Below are positions 41,788-51,662 of a stretch of DNA of 64,000 nucleotides, in pieces. Below the pieces are notes generated by a model, which was not told where the DNA came from, searched no databases, and saw only the letters and a program-made list of their open reading frames with translations. Numbering within the stretch: the stretch's first letter is position 1; each line of letters opens with the position of its first letter. The DNA lies in the NCBI RefSeq assembly GCF_009363895.1, contig NZ_CP045434.1:186001-250000 (forward strand), given 5' to 3'. Origin of the DNA: Sphingomonas ginsengisoli An et al. 2013. Its GTDB lineage: Bacteria > Pseudomonadota > Alphaproteobacteria > Sphingomonadales > Sphingomonadaceae. Both the position numbers and the translations under genes were made by a program.

Positions 41788-43836
41788 TCAGCCCTTCCGG
41801 TAGCGGTCGAACCAGGCGAGGATCGCGCTCGCCTTGGCCGCCGACTGGCTCGGCCGCGACGCCAAGCCGCCGTGGCTCGCGCCCGGCACCTTGACCAGCG
41901 TGGTCGGCACGCCCGCGAGTTTCAGCGCCGCATAATATTGCTCGGCCTCGCTGACCGGGGTGCGATAATCCTCGCTCCCGACCACCACCAGCGTCGGCGT
42001 CTTGACGTTGCCGACAAGGCCCAGCGGCGAGCGCGCCCAATAGCCCTGCGGGTCCTGCCACGGCAGCTTGCCCATCCAATATTTGGCGAAGAAGGGCACC
42101 CCGTCGGCGGTCAGCGCCATGCTGGTCCAGTTGATGACCGGCTTCTGCGCCGCCGCCGCGCGGAAGCGATTGGTCTTGCCAACGATCCAGGCGGTGAGGA
42201 TGCCCCCGCCTGAGCCGCCGGTGACGAACAGATTGTCGGGATCGGCGACGCCTTGCGCGATGGCGCCGTCGACCGCCGCCATCAGGTCGTCGAAGTCGCT
42301 CGCCGGATAGGTCTTCTCGATCCCGTCGGCGAAGGCCTGGCCGTAACCGGTCGAGCCGCGCGGGTTGGTGTAGAGCACGGCATAGCCGGCCGCCGCGTAG
42401 AGCTGGTCGTCGGTCGAGAAATTGGGGCCGTAGCTGCTGTATGGCCCGCCGTGGATCTCGAGGATCAGCGGCACCTTGGTCCCCGGCTGATAGGTCGGGG
42501 GCAGGACCAGCCAGCTCGGCACGCTGCCGCCGTCGGGGGCGCGGGCGGTGAAGGCGCGGACTTCGCCCAGCCGCTTGCCGCCGAGCCAAAGCTCGTTGAG
42601 CCGGGTCAGCCGCCGCGCATTGCCGCCGCGCGCGACCGAGACGTCGGCGGGGCTTAGCGCGTTGCCGCTGGTGAACGCGACCGTGCCGTCGCGCGCGACC
42701 GACCAGCTGCCGCCGGCATAGGGGCGGTCGAGACCCGCGCCGACCGCGCCGCTGGCAAGCGGGCTGACCCGCCCGTCGAGCCCGATCCGCGACACCTTGT
42801 ATCCGCCAGCTTCCTCATAGCCCGCGACCAGCCTGCCGCCGGCCCAGTCGAGGCTGTCGATGTTGCGGTCGAGCGAGGGTGCCAGCTCGCGCACCCCGCT
42901 GCCGTCGCGGTTCATGACGTAGAGGTGCGCCTGCTCGAACCCCTTGCCGTGGTCGTCGTAGCCGGTGAAGGCGATCAGCCGCCCGTCGGGCGAGACCCGC
43001 GGGCCCTGGTCGGGGCCGTTGCGGTGGGTCAGGGCGACCGGTTGGCCGCCATCGACGGGGAGGGCGTAGATCTCGCTGTCGAGCGCGTTCAATTCCCAGT
43101 CGGGCTTGAGGTTGGCGCTGAACAGGAGAGTGCGGCCTTCGGGGGTCCAGCTCAGCGGCCCCTCATGGTTGAAGCTGCCGCTGGTCAGCCGCCGCGGCGC
43201 CCCGCCGTCGGCATCGACCAGGAAGATGTGGTCGAACCCTGCCTGCAGATAGCCCGCGCCGTCGGCCCGGTAGGTGACCTTGTCGATCACCTGCAGCGGC
43301 GGCGCCCAGGTCGCGCCCTCGGGCTTGGCCGGGGCGGTGCCGAGTTTCGGCTCGTCGCCGGGCACGCGCATCACATAAGCGATCCGCCGGCCGTCGGGCG
43401 ACCAGGCCATGTCCGACGGGCTGTCGGGCAAGCCAGTCACCCGTACGCTGTCGCCGCGGTCCATCCAGCGGACGAACAACTGCGGCGACCCGCCGTCGGC
43501 GCCCGAGACGTAGGCGAGCCGCTTGCCGTCGGGCGACCAGCGCGGGCTGCTCGGCCCGCCGGTCCCGGCGATCAGCGGGCGCTGCTGACCGGTGGCGACA
43601 TCGATCAGCCAGATGGTCGAGGTCATCCGGTCCTTGAGCGGATCGGCGGTCAGCCTGGTGTAGGCGATCTGGCGGCCGTCGGGGCTGATCTGCGGATCGG
43701 CGGCGACCGCGAAATTGAACAGGTCGGCCCCGGTCAGCACCGTGCTCGGCGGGTCGTCACTGCTCTGCGCGTAGGCGGGCGCGAGCGGCGCGGCCGAGAC
43801 CAGCAGCGCGGCGACGAGATGCTTCCAGTGATGCAT
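41788..43836 (-). CDS. S9-family (acylaminoacyl/prolyl) peptidase
   Basis: The 682-residue exported peptidase has a signal peptide (LVAALLVSAAPLAPAYAQSS) and a long TolB/WD40-like propeller with SPDGRQIAYTRL, SPDGKRLAYVSG and SPDGRRIAYVM repeats. The catalytic domain has Ser in TGGSGGGILTAW, Asp in GSEDYRTPVSEAEQYY and His in PGASHGGLAS. It removes residues from short peptides. SD GGGGGAGG precedes the ATG at 43836. It converges with the lipoprotein gene and is divergent from the ATP-grasp gene. Confidence 0.92.
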   Translation of the reverse strand: MHHWKHLVAALLVSAAPLAPAYAQSSDDPPSTVLTGADLFNFAVAADPQISPDGRQIAYTRLTADPLKDRMTSTIWLIDVATGQQRPLIAGTGGPSSPRWSPDGKRLAYVSGADGGSPQLFVRWMDRGDSVRVTGLPDSPSDMAWSPDGRRIAYVMRVPGDEPKLGTAPAKPEGATWAPPLQVIDKVTYRADGAGYLQAGFDHIFLVDADGGAPRRLTSGSFNHEGPLSWTPEGRTLLFSANLKPDWELNALDSEIYALPVDGGQPVALTHRNGPDQGPRVSPDGRLIAFTGYDDHGKGFEQAHLYVMNRDGSGVRELAPSLDRNIDSLDWAGGRLVAGYEEAGGYKVSRIGLDGRVSPLASGAVGAGLDRPYAGGSWSVARDGTVAFTSGNALSPADVSVARGGNARRLTRLNELWLGGKRLGEVRAFTARAPDGGSVPSWLVLPPTYQPGTKVPLILEIHGGPYSSYGPNFSTDDQLYAAAGYAVLYTNPRGSTGYGQAFADGIEKTYPASDFDDLMAAVDGAIAQGVADPDNLFVTGGSGGGILTAWIVGKTNRFRAAAAQKPVINWTSMALTADGVPFFAKYWMGKLPWQDPQGYWARSPLGLVGNVKTPTLVVVGSEDYRTPVSEAEQYYAALKLAGVPTTLVKVPGASHGGLASRPSQSAAKASAILAWFDRYRKG

Positions 43837-43966
43837 GGGACCTCCCCCGAGTAGAGGCAGCAAGAGAAGCACAGCGGGCCGCGACTTGGCTAGGGGCGCG
43901 CGAAAGTTCATGGCCACTTTCGGTGCGGGGCAGGAACGATCGCCCTGGCGCGGCGTCTCCTTGGCG

Positions 43967-44830
43967 ATGGTACGCTTTCCCGATCCGCCGACCGCCGCCG
44001 GCTCCAGCCCGCTCAGGGTCCATCTCACTTACTGGTGGCGGCATCGGCGGTTCGCCCGGCTCGACACCCCCTTGCTGTTCACCGAGTGGGTCCAGCATCG
44101 CAAATTGAACGACCGCGATCCGCGCTTCCCCGCGCTCGCCGACAAGGTGCTGGTCAAGGACGTTGTCGCCGATCTGCTTGGCCGCGAGTGGATCACGCCT
44201 ACCTTGTGGCGCGGGCGCGCTCTCCCGGCCGAACCGGCGTGGGAGTTTCCCTACGTCGTCAAGGCGCGCCACGGCTGCCAGCAGACGCTGGTGGTCCGCA
44301 CCCCCGCCGACCATGCCGAGGCCGTTCGCCAGTCGCGCGAGTGGATGGCGCGCGATTACGGCGCCTGGCTCGACGAGTGGCTCTACGGCGAGATCGAGCG
44401 CGGGCTGCTGGTCGAGCCTTTCATCGGCGAGGGCGAGGCGCTCCCGATCGACTTTAAGGTGTTCGTGTTCGGCGGCGAGGCGCGGTTCGTCCAGGTCCAC
44501 CTCGGGCGCGGCGCCGACCATCGCTGGATCGTCTTCGACACCGACTGGCGGCGGGTGTCGCTCGCGACCGCCGACGCCGATCCGCCGCGGCCGCACAGCC
44601 TGCCGGCGATGCTCCGCGCCGCCGAATTGCTCGGCGAAGGGTTCAGCTTCGTCCGCGCCGACTTTTACGAGATCGGCGGCCAGCCGCGCTTCGGCGAGCT
44701 GACCTTCTACCCCGGCAGCGGGCTCGAGCGGGTCGAGCCGCCGCGGCTCGACCTGTTGATGGGGCTGTTGTGGCGCTCGGCGAACGAGCGACCGATCGAG
44801 GCGATCACGAAAGCCGCCAACGCCGCCTGA
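43967..44830 (+). CDS. TupA-like ATP-grasp family protein
   Basis: This approximately 287-residue protein has ATP-grasp features of the TupA-like polysaccharide-biosynthesis family (PF14305 type). Segments are LLFTEWVQHRKLNDRDPRFP, ADKVLVKDVVADLLGREWIT, FPYVVKARHGCQQTLVV (ATP-binding lysine), LPIDFKVFVFGGEARFVQVH and the metal site FVRADFYEIGGQPRFGELTF. It probably ligates or transfers an amino acid or sugar-like group onto surface polymers. Upstream in-frame ATGs (43910) are possible; I chose MVRFPDPP, where homology begins. No capsule genes lie alongside, so it is an orphan. Confidence 0.75.
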   Translation: MVRFPDPPTAAGSSPLRVHLTYWWRHRRFARLDTPLLFTEWVQHRKLNDRDPRFPALADKVLVKDVVADLLGREWITPTLWRGRALPAEPAWEFPYVVKARHGCQQTLVVRTPADHAEAVRQSREWMARDYGAWLDEWLYGEIERGLLVEPFIGEGEALPIDFKVFVFGGEARFVQVHLGRGADHRWIVFDTDWRRVSLATADADPPRPHSLPAMLRAAELLGEGFSFVRADFYEIGGQPRFGELTFYPGSGLERVEPPRLDLLMGLLWRSANERPIEAITKAANAA

Positions 44831-44836
44831 CGTCAT

Positions 44837-44852
44837 TCAACCACAAGGTTGA
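44837..44852. promoter_or_regulatory. Operator copy 1 (ArsR-type palindrome)
   Basis: TCAACC-ACAA-GGTTGA is a perfect 6+6 inverted repeat overlapping the -35 box TTGACA. A second copy lies exactly 40 bp downstream. Confidence 0.7.
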
Positions 44853-44876
44853 CAAAGGCTGGGCGGAGTCTATTGC
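44849..44876 (+). promoter_or_regulatory. Promoter of the ArsR/SRPBCC pair
   Basis: TTGACA at 44849-44854, a 16-nt spacer and TATTGC at 44871-44876 form a good sigma-70 promoter. Transcription would start within about 10 bp of the ATG at 44885, so the mRNA may be leaderless. Operators overlap both ends. Confidence 0.65.
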
Positions 44877-44892
44877 TCAACCTTATGGTTGA
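44877..44892. promoter_or_regulatory. Operator copy 2, containing the start codon
   Basis: TCAACC-TTAT-GGTTGA is a second perfect copy, centred 40 bp from the first and including the ATG of the regulator gene. Binding of one dimer to each would block RNA polymerase. Confidence 0.7.
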
Positions 44893-45226
44893 ACAACGAC
44901 TCGACATGACCTTTGCCGCGCTGGCCGATCCGACCCGGCGTGGCATGCTCGCCCAGCTCGCCCTCGGCGAGCGTTCGATCGGTCAGCTCGCCGCGCCGCT
45001 GGCGATGAGCTTCGCGGGCGCCTCCAAGCATGTGAAGGTGCTCGAGGACGCCGGCCTAGTCGCCCGCCGCCGCGCCGGCCGCGCCCACCTCATCACCCTC
45101 GAACCCACGCCGCTGGCCGAGGCCGAGCGCTGGCTACGCCAGTGGGAGCATTTCTGGAGCGGTCGCCTCGACGCGCTCGAATCCGCCTTTGCCACCGACG
45201 ATCAACAGGAGACCGACCATGAGTGA
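44885..45226 (+). CDS. ArsR-family winged-helix repressor
   Basis: The 113-residue regulator has FAALADPTRRGMLAQLALGE, RSIGQLAAPLAMSFAGASKH and VKVLEDAGLVARRRAGRAHL, a full ArsR-type winged HTH. There is no CxC metal motif, so it is probably of the SdpR/YgaV-like or non-metal class. Two operator palindromes straddle its promoter and start codon, which implies tight autorepression. No Shine-Dalgarno is visible at a proper distance, suggesting leaderless translation. It overlaps the downstream SRPBCC gene by 8 bp, the common ArsR-AHSA1 arrangement. Confidence 0.9.
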   Translation: MVEQRLDMTFAALADPTRRGMLAQLALGERSIGQLAAPLAMSFAGASKHVKVLEDAGLVARRRAGRAHLITLEPTPLAEAERWLRQWEHFWSGRLDALESAFATDDQQETDHE

Positions 45227-45764
45227 CACGCTAACCGCCCCCGGCATCGCGCGGATCGCGCCCGACGCCATCCGCCTCGAGCGGTTGCTCGACGCGCCGG
45301 TCGACAAGGTCTGGGCCTATCTGACCAAGGCAGAGCTTCGCCGGACCTGGTTCATGGGCGGGACCGACGCCCCGCCGTCGGGCGAGTTCGAGCTGGTGAT
45401 CGACCATGACAATCTGTCGGACGGCCCGGCGCCCTATCCCGACAGTTACGCCGCCTCGAAGGGCAAGACGATGCGCGAGACCGTGCTTCGCTTCGAGCCG
45501 CCGCACCTGCTCGAAACCACCTTCGGCGGGGGCGAGCAGGGGCAGGTCACCTACGAGCTCGAGCCGCGCGGACAGCAGACCCGGCTGGTCCTCACCCATC
45601 GCGGCATCACCAGCCCGACGGGGCCGCAGAATTTCGGCAGCGGCTGGACCTCGCACCTCGCGATGCTCGCCAAGCGGCTCGCGGGCGGCGGGGTCGCCAA
45701 TTTCTGGGACCTGCACGCCCGGTCGCAGGAAGCGGTCCGCGCCGCACTCGCCGCCGACCAATAA
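45219..45764 (+). CDS. SRPBCC/AHSA1-family protein
   Basis: The 181-residue protein has the START-like fold (IRLERLLDAPVDKVWAYLTK, ELRRTWFMGG, LLETTFGGGEQGQVTYELEP, GWTSHLAMLAKRLAG). Members bind hydrophobic ligands or act as toxin or stress proteins; the activator-of-Hsp90 name comes from a eukaryotic relative. The gene overlaps its ArsR repressor, a frequent pairing whose ligand is generally unknown. SD CAGGAG precedes ATG 45219. A hairpin follows. Confidence 0.88.
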   Translation: MSDTLTAPGIARIAPDAIRLERLLDAPVDKVWAYLTKAELRRTWFMGGTDAPPSGEFELVIDHDNLSDGPAPYPDSYAASKGKTMRETVLRFEPPHLLETTFGGGEQGQVTYELEPRGQQTRLVLTHRGITSPTGPQNFGSGWTSHLAMLAKRLAGGGVANFWDLHARSQEAVRAALAADQ

Positions 45765-45783
45765 GGCTCGACCCCAACGAACA

Positions 45784-45814
45784 ACGGCCCCGCACCTTTT
45801 GGGTGCGAGGCCGT
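45784..45814. terminator. Hairpin between convergent genes
   Basis: ACGGCC-CCGCACC, a TTTT loop, GGGTGCG-A-GGCCGT form a strong stem between the SRPBCC gene and clpA. T-runs are weak on both strands, so it may act as a bidirectional terminator. Confidence 0.55.
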
Positions 45815-45834
45815 CCGTTCGTGCCGCTTCGGGC

Positions 45835-48240
<2,406 letters not shown>

Positions 48241-48345
48241 TAGTTACTCCTCGCCGAAAGGGCAGGAGGCCCCCCGGACTTATCTTCTATGTCGGTAGGC
48301 GAGCGGCCCCCATCAAGGCCCTCGAAAGCGGCTCCGCGACGGACC

Positions 48346-48540
48346 CTATCGCTTGAACAGCGCATCGGCTGCGGAGCGATGCTGGTCGACCCGGCTCATG
48401 TGCGTCTCGACCCGTGCGATTTCGGCGCGGAGCGCTTCGATCCGCTCGGCCAGCTCGTGCTGGCTGAAGGGATCGAGGTCCTGCCGCGATAGGAGGACCA
48501 GCGGATCGTCCGGCTTGGACGAGAAGAAATCGTCATCCAT
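48346..48540 (-). CDS. DUF1192 small protein
   Basis: The 64-residue protein begins MDDDFFSSKPDDPLVLLSRQ and continues DLDPFSQHELAERIEALRAE as a coiled-coil helix (IARVETHMSRVDQHRSAADA). This matches DUF1192, a tiny family of alphaproteobacteria with no known function. The ATG at 48540 is chosen because family members start MxDDD. It is divergent from the quinone oxidoreductase gene and about 100 bp from clpA. Confidence 0.8.
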   Translation of the reverse strand: MDDDFFSSKPDDPLVLLSRQDLDPFSQHELAERIEALRAEIARVETHMSRVDQHRSAADALFKR

Positions 48541-48586
48541 GCCGCCAAGCGTTGACCCGGCCCGCCGGCCTGTCAATGAGTCGTGC

Positions 48587-49600
48587 ATGAGTGACGAGCT
48601 TCCGGCCACGATGGTGGCGATCGAGATACAGCAGCCCGGCGGACCCGAGGCGCTGGTCCCCGCCACCCGGCCGGTTCCGCAGCCGGGCCCGAACGAGGTG
48701 CTGATCAAGGTCGCCGCCGCGGGGGTCAATCGCCCCGACGTGCTCCAGCGGCGCGGCGTCTATCCGCCGCCGCCGGGCGCCAGCGACCTCCCCGGGCTCG
48801 AGGTCGCCGGCACGGTGGTCGCGACGGGGCAGGGGGCGGAGCGGCTACTCGGCTCGCCGGTATGCGCCTTGGTCGCGGGCGGCGGCTATGCTGAATATGC
48901 CATCGCCCCGGCAGGCACCTGCCTGCCGGTCCCCGACGGCCTCAGCATGGCCGAAGCCGCCGCATTGCCCGAGACCCTGTTCACCGCCTGGCACAACCTC
49001 TTCGAGCGCGGCGGCGCGGTCGAGGGCGAGTGGGCGCTCATCCACGGCGGCACCAGCGGCATCGGCACCACCGCCATCGCGCTTTGCAAGCTGTTCGGGG
49101 TCAAGGCGATCGTCACCTGCGGCAGCGACGAGAAGTGCGCCCGCTCGCTCGAGCTCGGCGCCGCCGCCGCGATCAATTACAAGAATGCAGACTTCGTCGA
49201 GGAGGCGCGGCGGCTGACCGGCGGCAAGGGAGTGTCGGTGGTGCTCGACATGGTCGGCGGCGACTATCTCCCGCGCAACCTCCAGGCATTGGCGGACGAG
49301 GGGCGCCACGTCTCGATCGCGGTCCAGCGCGGCGCCACTGCCGAACTCAACATCGCCCAGGTGATGCAGCGCCGGCTCCAGCTCACCGGCTCGACGCTCC
49401 GCCCGCGCACGGTCGCCTTCAAGACCGGCCTCGCCGACGAGCTCCATCGGGAAGTCTGGCCGTTCGTGGTCAGCGGCCAGCTCCGCCCGGTGATGGACCG
49501 CAGCTTCCCCCTCAAGGACGCCGCCGCCGCCCACGCCCGCATGGAAGCGGGCGACCATGTCGGCAAGATCGTGCTCACGGTGGGGGACAGCCGCGCCTGA
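48587..49600 (+). CDS. NAD(P)H quinone oxidoreductase (zinc-independent MDR family)
   Basis: The 337-residue medium-chain dehydrogenase/reductase has the GroES-like domain (IEIQQPGGPEALVPATRPVP, NEVLIKVAAAGVNRPDVLQR, GVYPPPPGASDLPGLEVAG) and a Rossmann fold with HGGTSGIGTTAIALCK. KKs typical of zeta-crystallin-like quinone reductases are kept, including LQLTGSTLRPR. No structural zinc cysteines are seen. It reduces quinones with NADPH. The start is uncertain between MSDELPA (48587) and MVAIEIQ. Confidence 0.9.
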   Translation: MSDELPATMVAIEIQQPGGPEALVPATRPVPQPGPNEVLIKVAAAGVNRPDVLQRRGVYPPPPGASDLPGLEVAGTVVATGQGAERLLGSPVCALVAGGGYAEYAIAPAGTCLPVPDGLSMAEAAALPETLFTAWHNLFERGGAVEGEWALIHGGTSGIGTTAIALCKLFGVKAIVTCGSDEKCARSLELGAAAAINYKNADFVEEARRLTGGKGVSVVLDMVGGDYLPRNLQALADEGRHVSIAVQRGATAELNIAQVMQRRLQLTGSTLRPRTVAFKTGLADELHREVWPFVVSGQLRPVMDRSFPLKDAAAAHARMEAGDHVGKIVLTVGDSRA

Positions 49601-49621
49601 CGTGCGGCGGCGAGAGGCCTC

Positions 49622-49906
49622 TCAGCCTTCCGCCTCGGCCTTGGTCGGGCCGACGTGCTGCTCACCGGCAAACACCTGATCGAGGCGCTGACGGATGTCG
49701 GCCTCGTAGACGCTTCGGATCGAGGTACGCGGCCGGGTCGTGCAGATCTCCTCGATCATCGATTCCTTGATCCGCCCGACCGCCGCATCGTCGAGCACGC
49801 CGGCGCGCCGCAGCTCCACCGTCAGTTGCACCAGCCCGACCGCGGTCGCATGCGCGCGCAGCGACACCGCGTCGAGCAGGCGGTGGACCATGTCGCGTTC
49901 GCCCAT
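49622..49906 (-). CDS. Small conserved helical protein (unknown)
   Basis: The 94-residue protein is helical with no signal peptide: MGERDMVHRLLDAVSLRAHA, LVQLTVELRRAGVLDDAAVG, RIKESMIEEICTTRPRTSIR, SVYEADIRQRLDQVFAG. SD AAGGA is 8 nt before ATG. No named family is recognised. A link to the elongation factor gene upstream is not supported, and it could be a cytoplasmic regulator. Confidence 0.6.
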   Translation of the reverse strand: MGERDMVHRLLDAVSLRAHATAVGLVQLTVELRRAGVLDDAAVGRIKESMIEEICTTRPRTSIRSVYEADIRQRLDQVFAGEQHVGPTKAEAEG

Positions 49907-49989
49907 GCTCTTATCCTTGCCCCGTGAGAGTCTTCCGCCGGAAAATCATAGACCAGCGGCGAGCGTCCGCAATGGGCTCCGTTCGGGCC

Positions 49990-50463
49990 TCAAGCCGCGA
50001 AGGAATCGGACGGAGCGATCGCGATAATCGTCAGCGTGTTTCCGTCGGGAAGGTCAACTTCGTCACCCACCGCGCTGCCGATCATCGCGCGGACCAGCGG
50101 CGCGGTGAACGCGATCCGCGCATTCGCCGGGTCGCTCTCGTCATGGCCGACGATCTCGATCGTCTTGGTCTCGCCCTCGCGGACATAGGTGACGCGGGTG
50201 CCCAGGGCGACCTCATCCCCCGAGGGCGCGGGAACGACCTGCGCGCTCGCCTGGCGGGCGCGCCAGTAGCGCGCGTCGCGCAGCAGGGGCTTGCGCTCTT
50301 CCTCCGTCAGCGTCTCCGCCAGCCCCGCCTCGAGCGCGCGGACCCGGGCCTCGATCAGCGCCAGCCCGCGCGGCGTGACGAGGTTGGGGCCAGGCGGAAT
50401 GGGCAGCTCGAACGTCGGCTCGAGATGCTCGTCATCGCTCTCCCGCCGAAATGCGACGCTCAT
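49990..50463 (-). CDS. GreA/GreB-family transcription elongation factor
   Basis: The 157-residue protein has a short N-terminal coiled coil (LVTPRGLALIEARVRALEAG, LAETLTEEERKPLLRDARYW) and a C-terminal GreA/GreB FKBP-like domain (VALGTRVTYVREGETKTIEI, VGHDESDPANARIAFTAPLV, RAMIGSAVGDEVDLPDGN). The N-terminal acidic tip is replaced by Arg/Glu-rich sequence, so cleavage stimulation may differ from GreA. Extra upstream sequence in the longer frame is not family-like, so the ATG at 50463 is used. Confidence 0.85.
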   Translation of the reverse strand: MSVAFRRESDDEHLEPTFELPIPPGPNLVTPRGLALIEARVRALEAGLAETLTEEERKPLLRDARYWRARQASAQVVPAPSGDEVALGTRVTYVREGETKTIEIVGHDESDPANARIAFTAPLVRAMIGSAVGDEVDLPDGNTLTIIAIAPSDSFAA

Positions 50464-50536
50464 CGAATGGGGTTTCCCTGGCTCATGTGCGTACAGGTAA
50501 AGGAGCCGGCATCGGGTGGAAAGCTGCCCTTCGTGA

Positions 50537-50800
50537 TCAGCGTGCGGTCTTCGGTGCCGGTGCGGAGATGAAGCCGATTGGCGCGCCAGTCCGCCTCCCC
50601 CATTCCAGCATGCAAGCCAGGGATGAGAATGGAAGGTCGTCGAGGTCTCCATTCGGCCTGATGAGGGCGCGCTTTTCTCCGGTACGATCGACCGTCCAGA
50701 CCAACTGCGTCGATTTCAGTCCGCAGCGTAATGCTTGCTGCTGAATGGCCCTTTCGGAGGGCGAAACTCCGAAAAGCATAAGGAACGCCACGAAGATCAC
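50537..50800 (-). CDS. Small exported hypothetical protein
   Basis: The 87-residue frame starts with a hydrophobic leader (IFVAFLMLFGVSP; GTG at 50800) and has ALRCGLKSTQLVWTVDRTGE, then RALIRPNGDLDDLPFSSLAC and MLEWGRRTGAPIGFISAP. Two cysteines may pair. The pattern LRCGLKxxQLVW...GDLDxLPF resembles small exported proteins of sphingomonads. A copy of the dispersed repeat lies 24 bp upstream. No functional name can be given. Confidence 0.55.
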   Translation of the reverse strand: MIFVAFLMLFGVSPSERAIQQQALRCGLKSTQLVWTVDRTGEKRALIRPNGDLDDLPFSSLACMLEWGRRTGAPIGFISAPAPKTAR

Positions 50801-50823
50801 GCTCTACTGTGACCTGGAGCGTA

Positions 50824-50853
50824 AATGTCCGCAATGGGTGGATAGCAGACACT
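50824..50853 (+). repeat. Dispersed 30-nt repeat, copy 4
   Basis: AATGTCCGC-AA-TGGGTGGATAGCAGACACT matches the consensus at most positions. It lies between the divergent small exported gene and merC, about 60 bp before merC, in the same orientation as copy 5 on the other side of the cassette. Confidence 0.7.
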
Positions 50854-50911
50854 CGGTCATTGCGTGTAAGCTGCTCTTCGACTTCACGAGGAACTAGGAC
50901 CGTCCACGGCC

Positions 50912-51325
50912 ATGACCACCCAAGGCACCCGCGTTGCGGGCAGCACAAGCACAGTAGGAGCCATCATCGCGGCGATGAGTTGCACTGCATGCTTTCCTGC
51001 CCTTGCCACTCTCGCTTCCGCGCTCGGACTGGGCTTCCTAAGTCAGTTCGAGAGCATCTCAATCCATTACATGCTGCCGCTTTTTGCCCTGGTCGGGTTG
51101 GTCGCAAACGTTCTTAGCGGCATGCGCCGCCGTAGTCGGGTGCGCATTGTTCTCGGCGTTGTCGGACCATCGCTCGTGATTGCTGCATCGCTGCTCATGG
51201 CCACTTACGGCATGGCCACAGAGTGGCTGCTTTATCCGGGCCTCATGCTCATGATTGGGCTTGCTCTATGGGACTTGATGGCTCGAAGCGCACCTCGAAC
51301 GCCAGCCATTCCAGCGAACAGATAG
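50912..51325 (+). CDS. merC: MerC-like mercury transporter
   Basis: The 137-residue protein has four membrane helices, with the first carrying the paired cysteines of MerC (MSCTACFPALATL, like 'GCAACFPA'). ALGLGFLSQFESISIHYMLP and LFALVGLVANVLSGMRRR match the family well. It moves mercuric ion across the membrane. Base and codon use are less GC-biased than the neighbours, suggesting transfer. The downstream GDCCVxC gene starts 13 bp after its stop. No merR, merT, merP or merA is present. Confidence 0.85.
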   Translation: MTTQGTRVAGSTSTVGAIIAAMSCTACFPALATLASALGLGFLSQFESISIHYMLPLFALVGLVANVLSGMRRRSRVRIVLGVVGPSLVIAASLLMATYGMATEWLLYPGLMLMIGLALWDLMARSAPRTPAIPANR

Positions 51326-51338
51326 GTTAAATCGACAC

Positions 51339-51566
51339 ATGGCCGAACTTCAATCAACTCTAACCTGTCCAAAGTGTGCGGGCACTGCAACCGAGACAAT
51401 GCCAACCGACGCGTGCCAATATTTCTACGACTGCAAGCATTGCGGTGTCCTTCTCAAACCGCTCGCCGGGGACTGCTGCGTTTTCTGCTCCTTTGCAAAC
51501 GTGCCGTGCCCACCCATTCAGGACGCTAGGGAGAGCGGCGAAGAGAGTTGTTGCTCACGGCCATAA
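51339..51566 (+). CDS. GDCCVxC-domain metal-binding protein
   Basis: The 75-residue cysteine-rich protein contains LTCPKCAGTATETMP, FYDCKHCGVLLKPLAGDCCV and FCSFANVPCPPIQD. GDCCVxC is the defining motif of small, sometimes selenocysteine-containing proteins found next to MerC-like transporters. Nine cysteines suit metal chelation or delivery. It follows merC closely and ends 2 bp before a copy of the dispersed repeat. The base use also departs from neighbouring genes. Its task is probably mercuric ion handling. Confidence 0.85.
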   Translation: MAELQSTLTCPKCAGTATETMPTDACQYFYDCKHCGVLLKPLAGDCCVFCSFANVPCPPIQDARESGEESCCSRP

Positions 51567-51594
51567 TGTCCGGAATGGGTCGAAAGCGGACCTT
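51565..51594 (+). repeat. Dispersed 30-nt repeat, copy 5 (well conserved)
   Basis: AATGTCCGG-AA-TGGGTCGAAAGCGGACCTT is one of the best copies. Together with copy 4 it brackets the merC-GDCCVxC cassette as direct repeats about 740 bp apart. Confidence 0.7.
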
Positions 51595-51662
51595 GCTGCG
51601 CTCGCCCCCATCACCTGTCGTCGGCAATCGACAAGGTCGCATTCCTCGCCCACACCGGGGCG

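Noticed and set aside
49965..49976. Core GTCCGCAATGGG as a sixth copy of the 30-nt repeat
   Set aside because: Only 12 nt match; the right half is absent, so it is mentioned but not counted as a copy.
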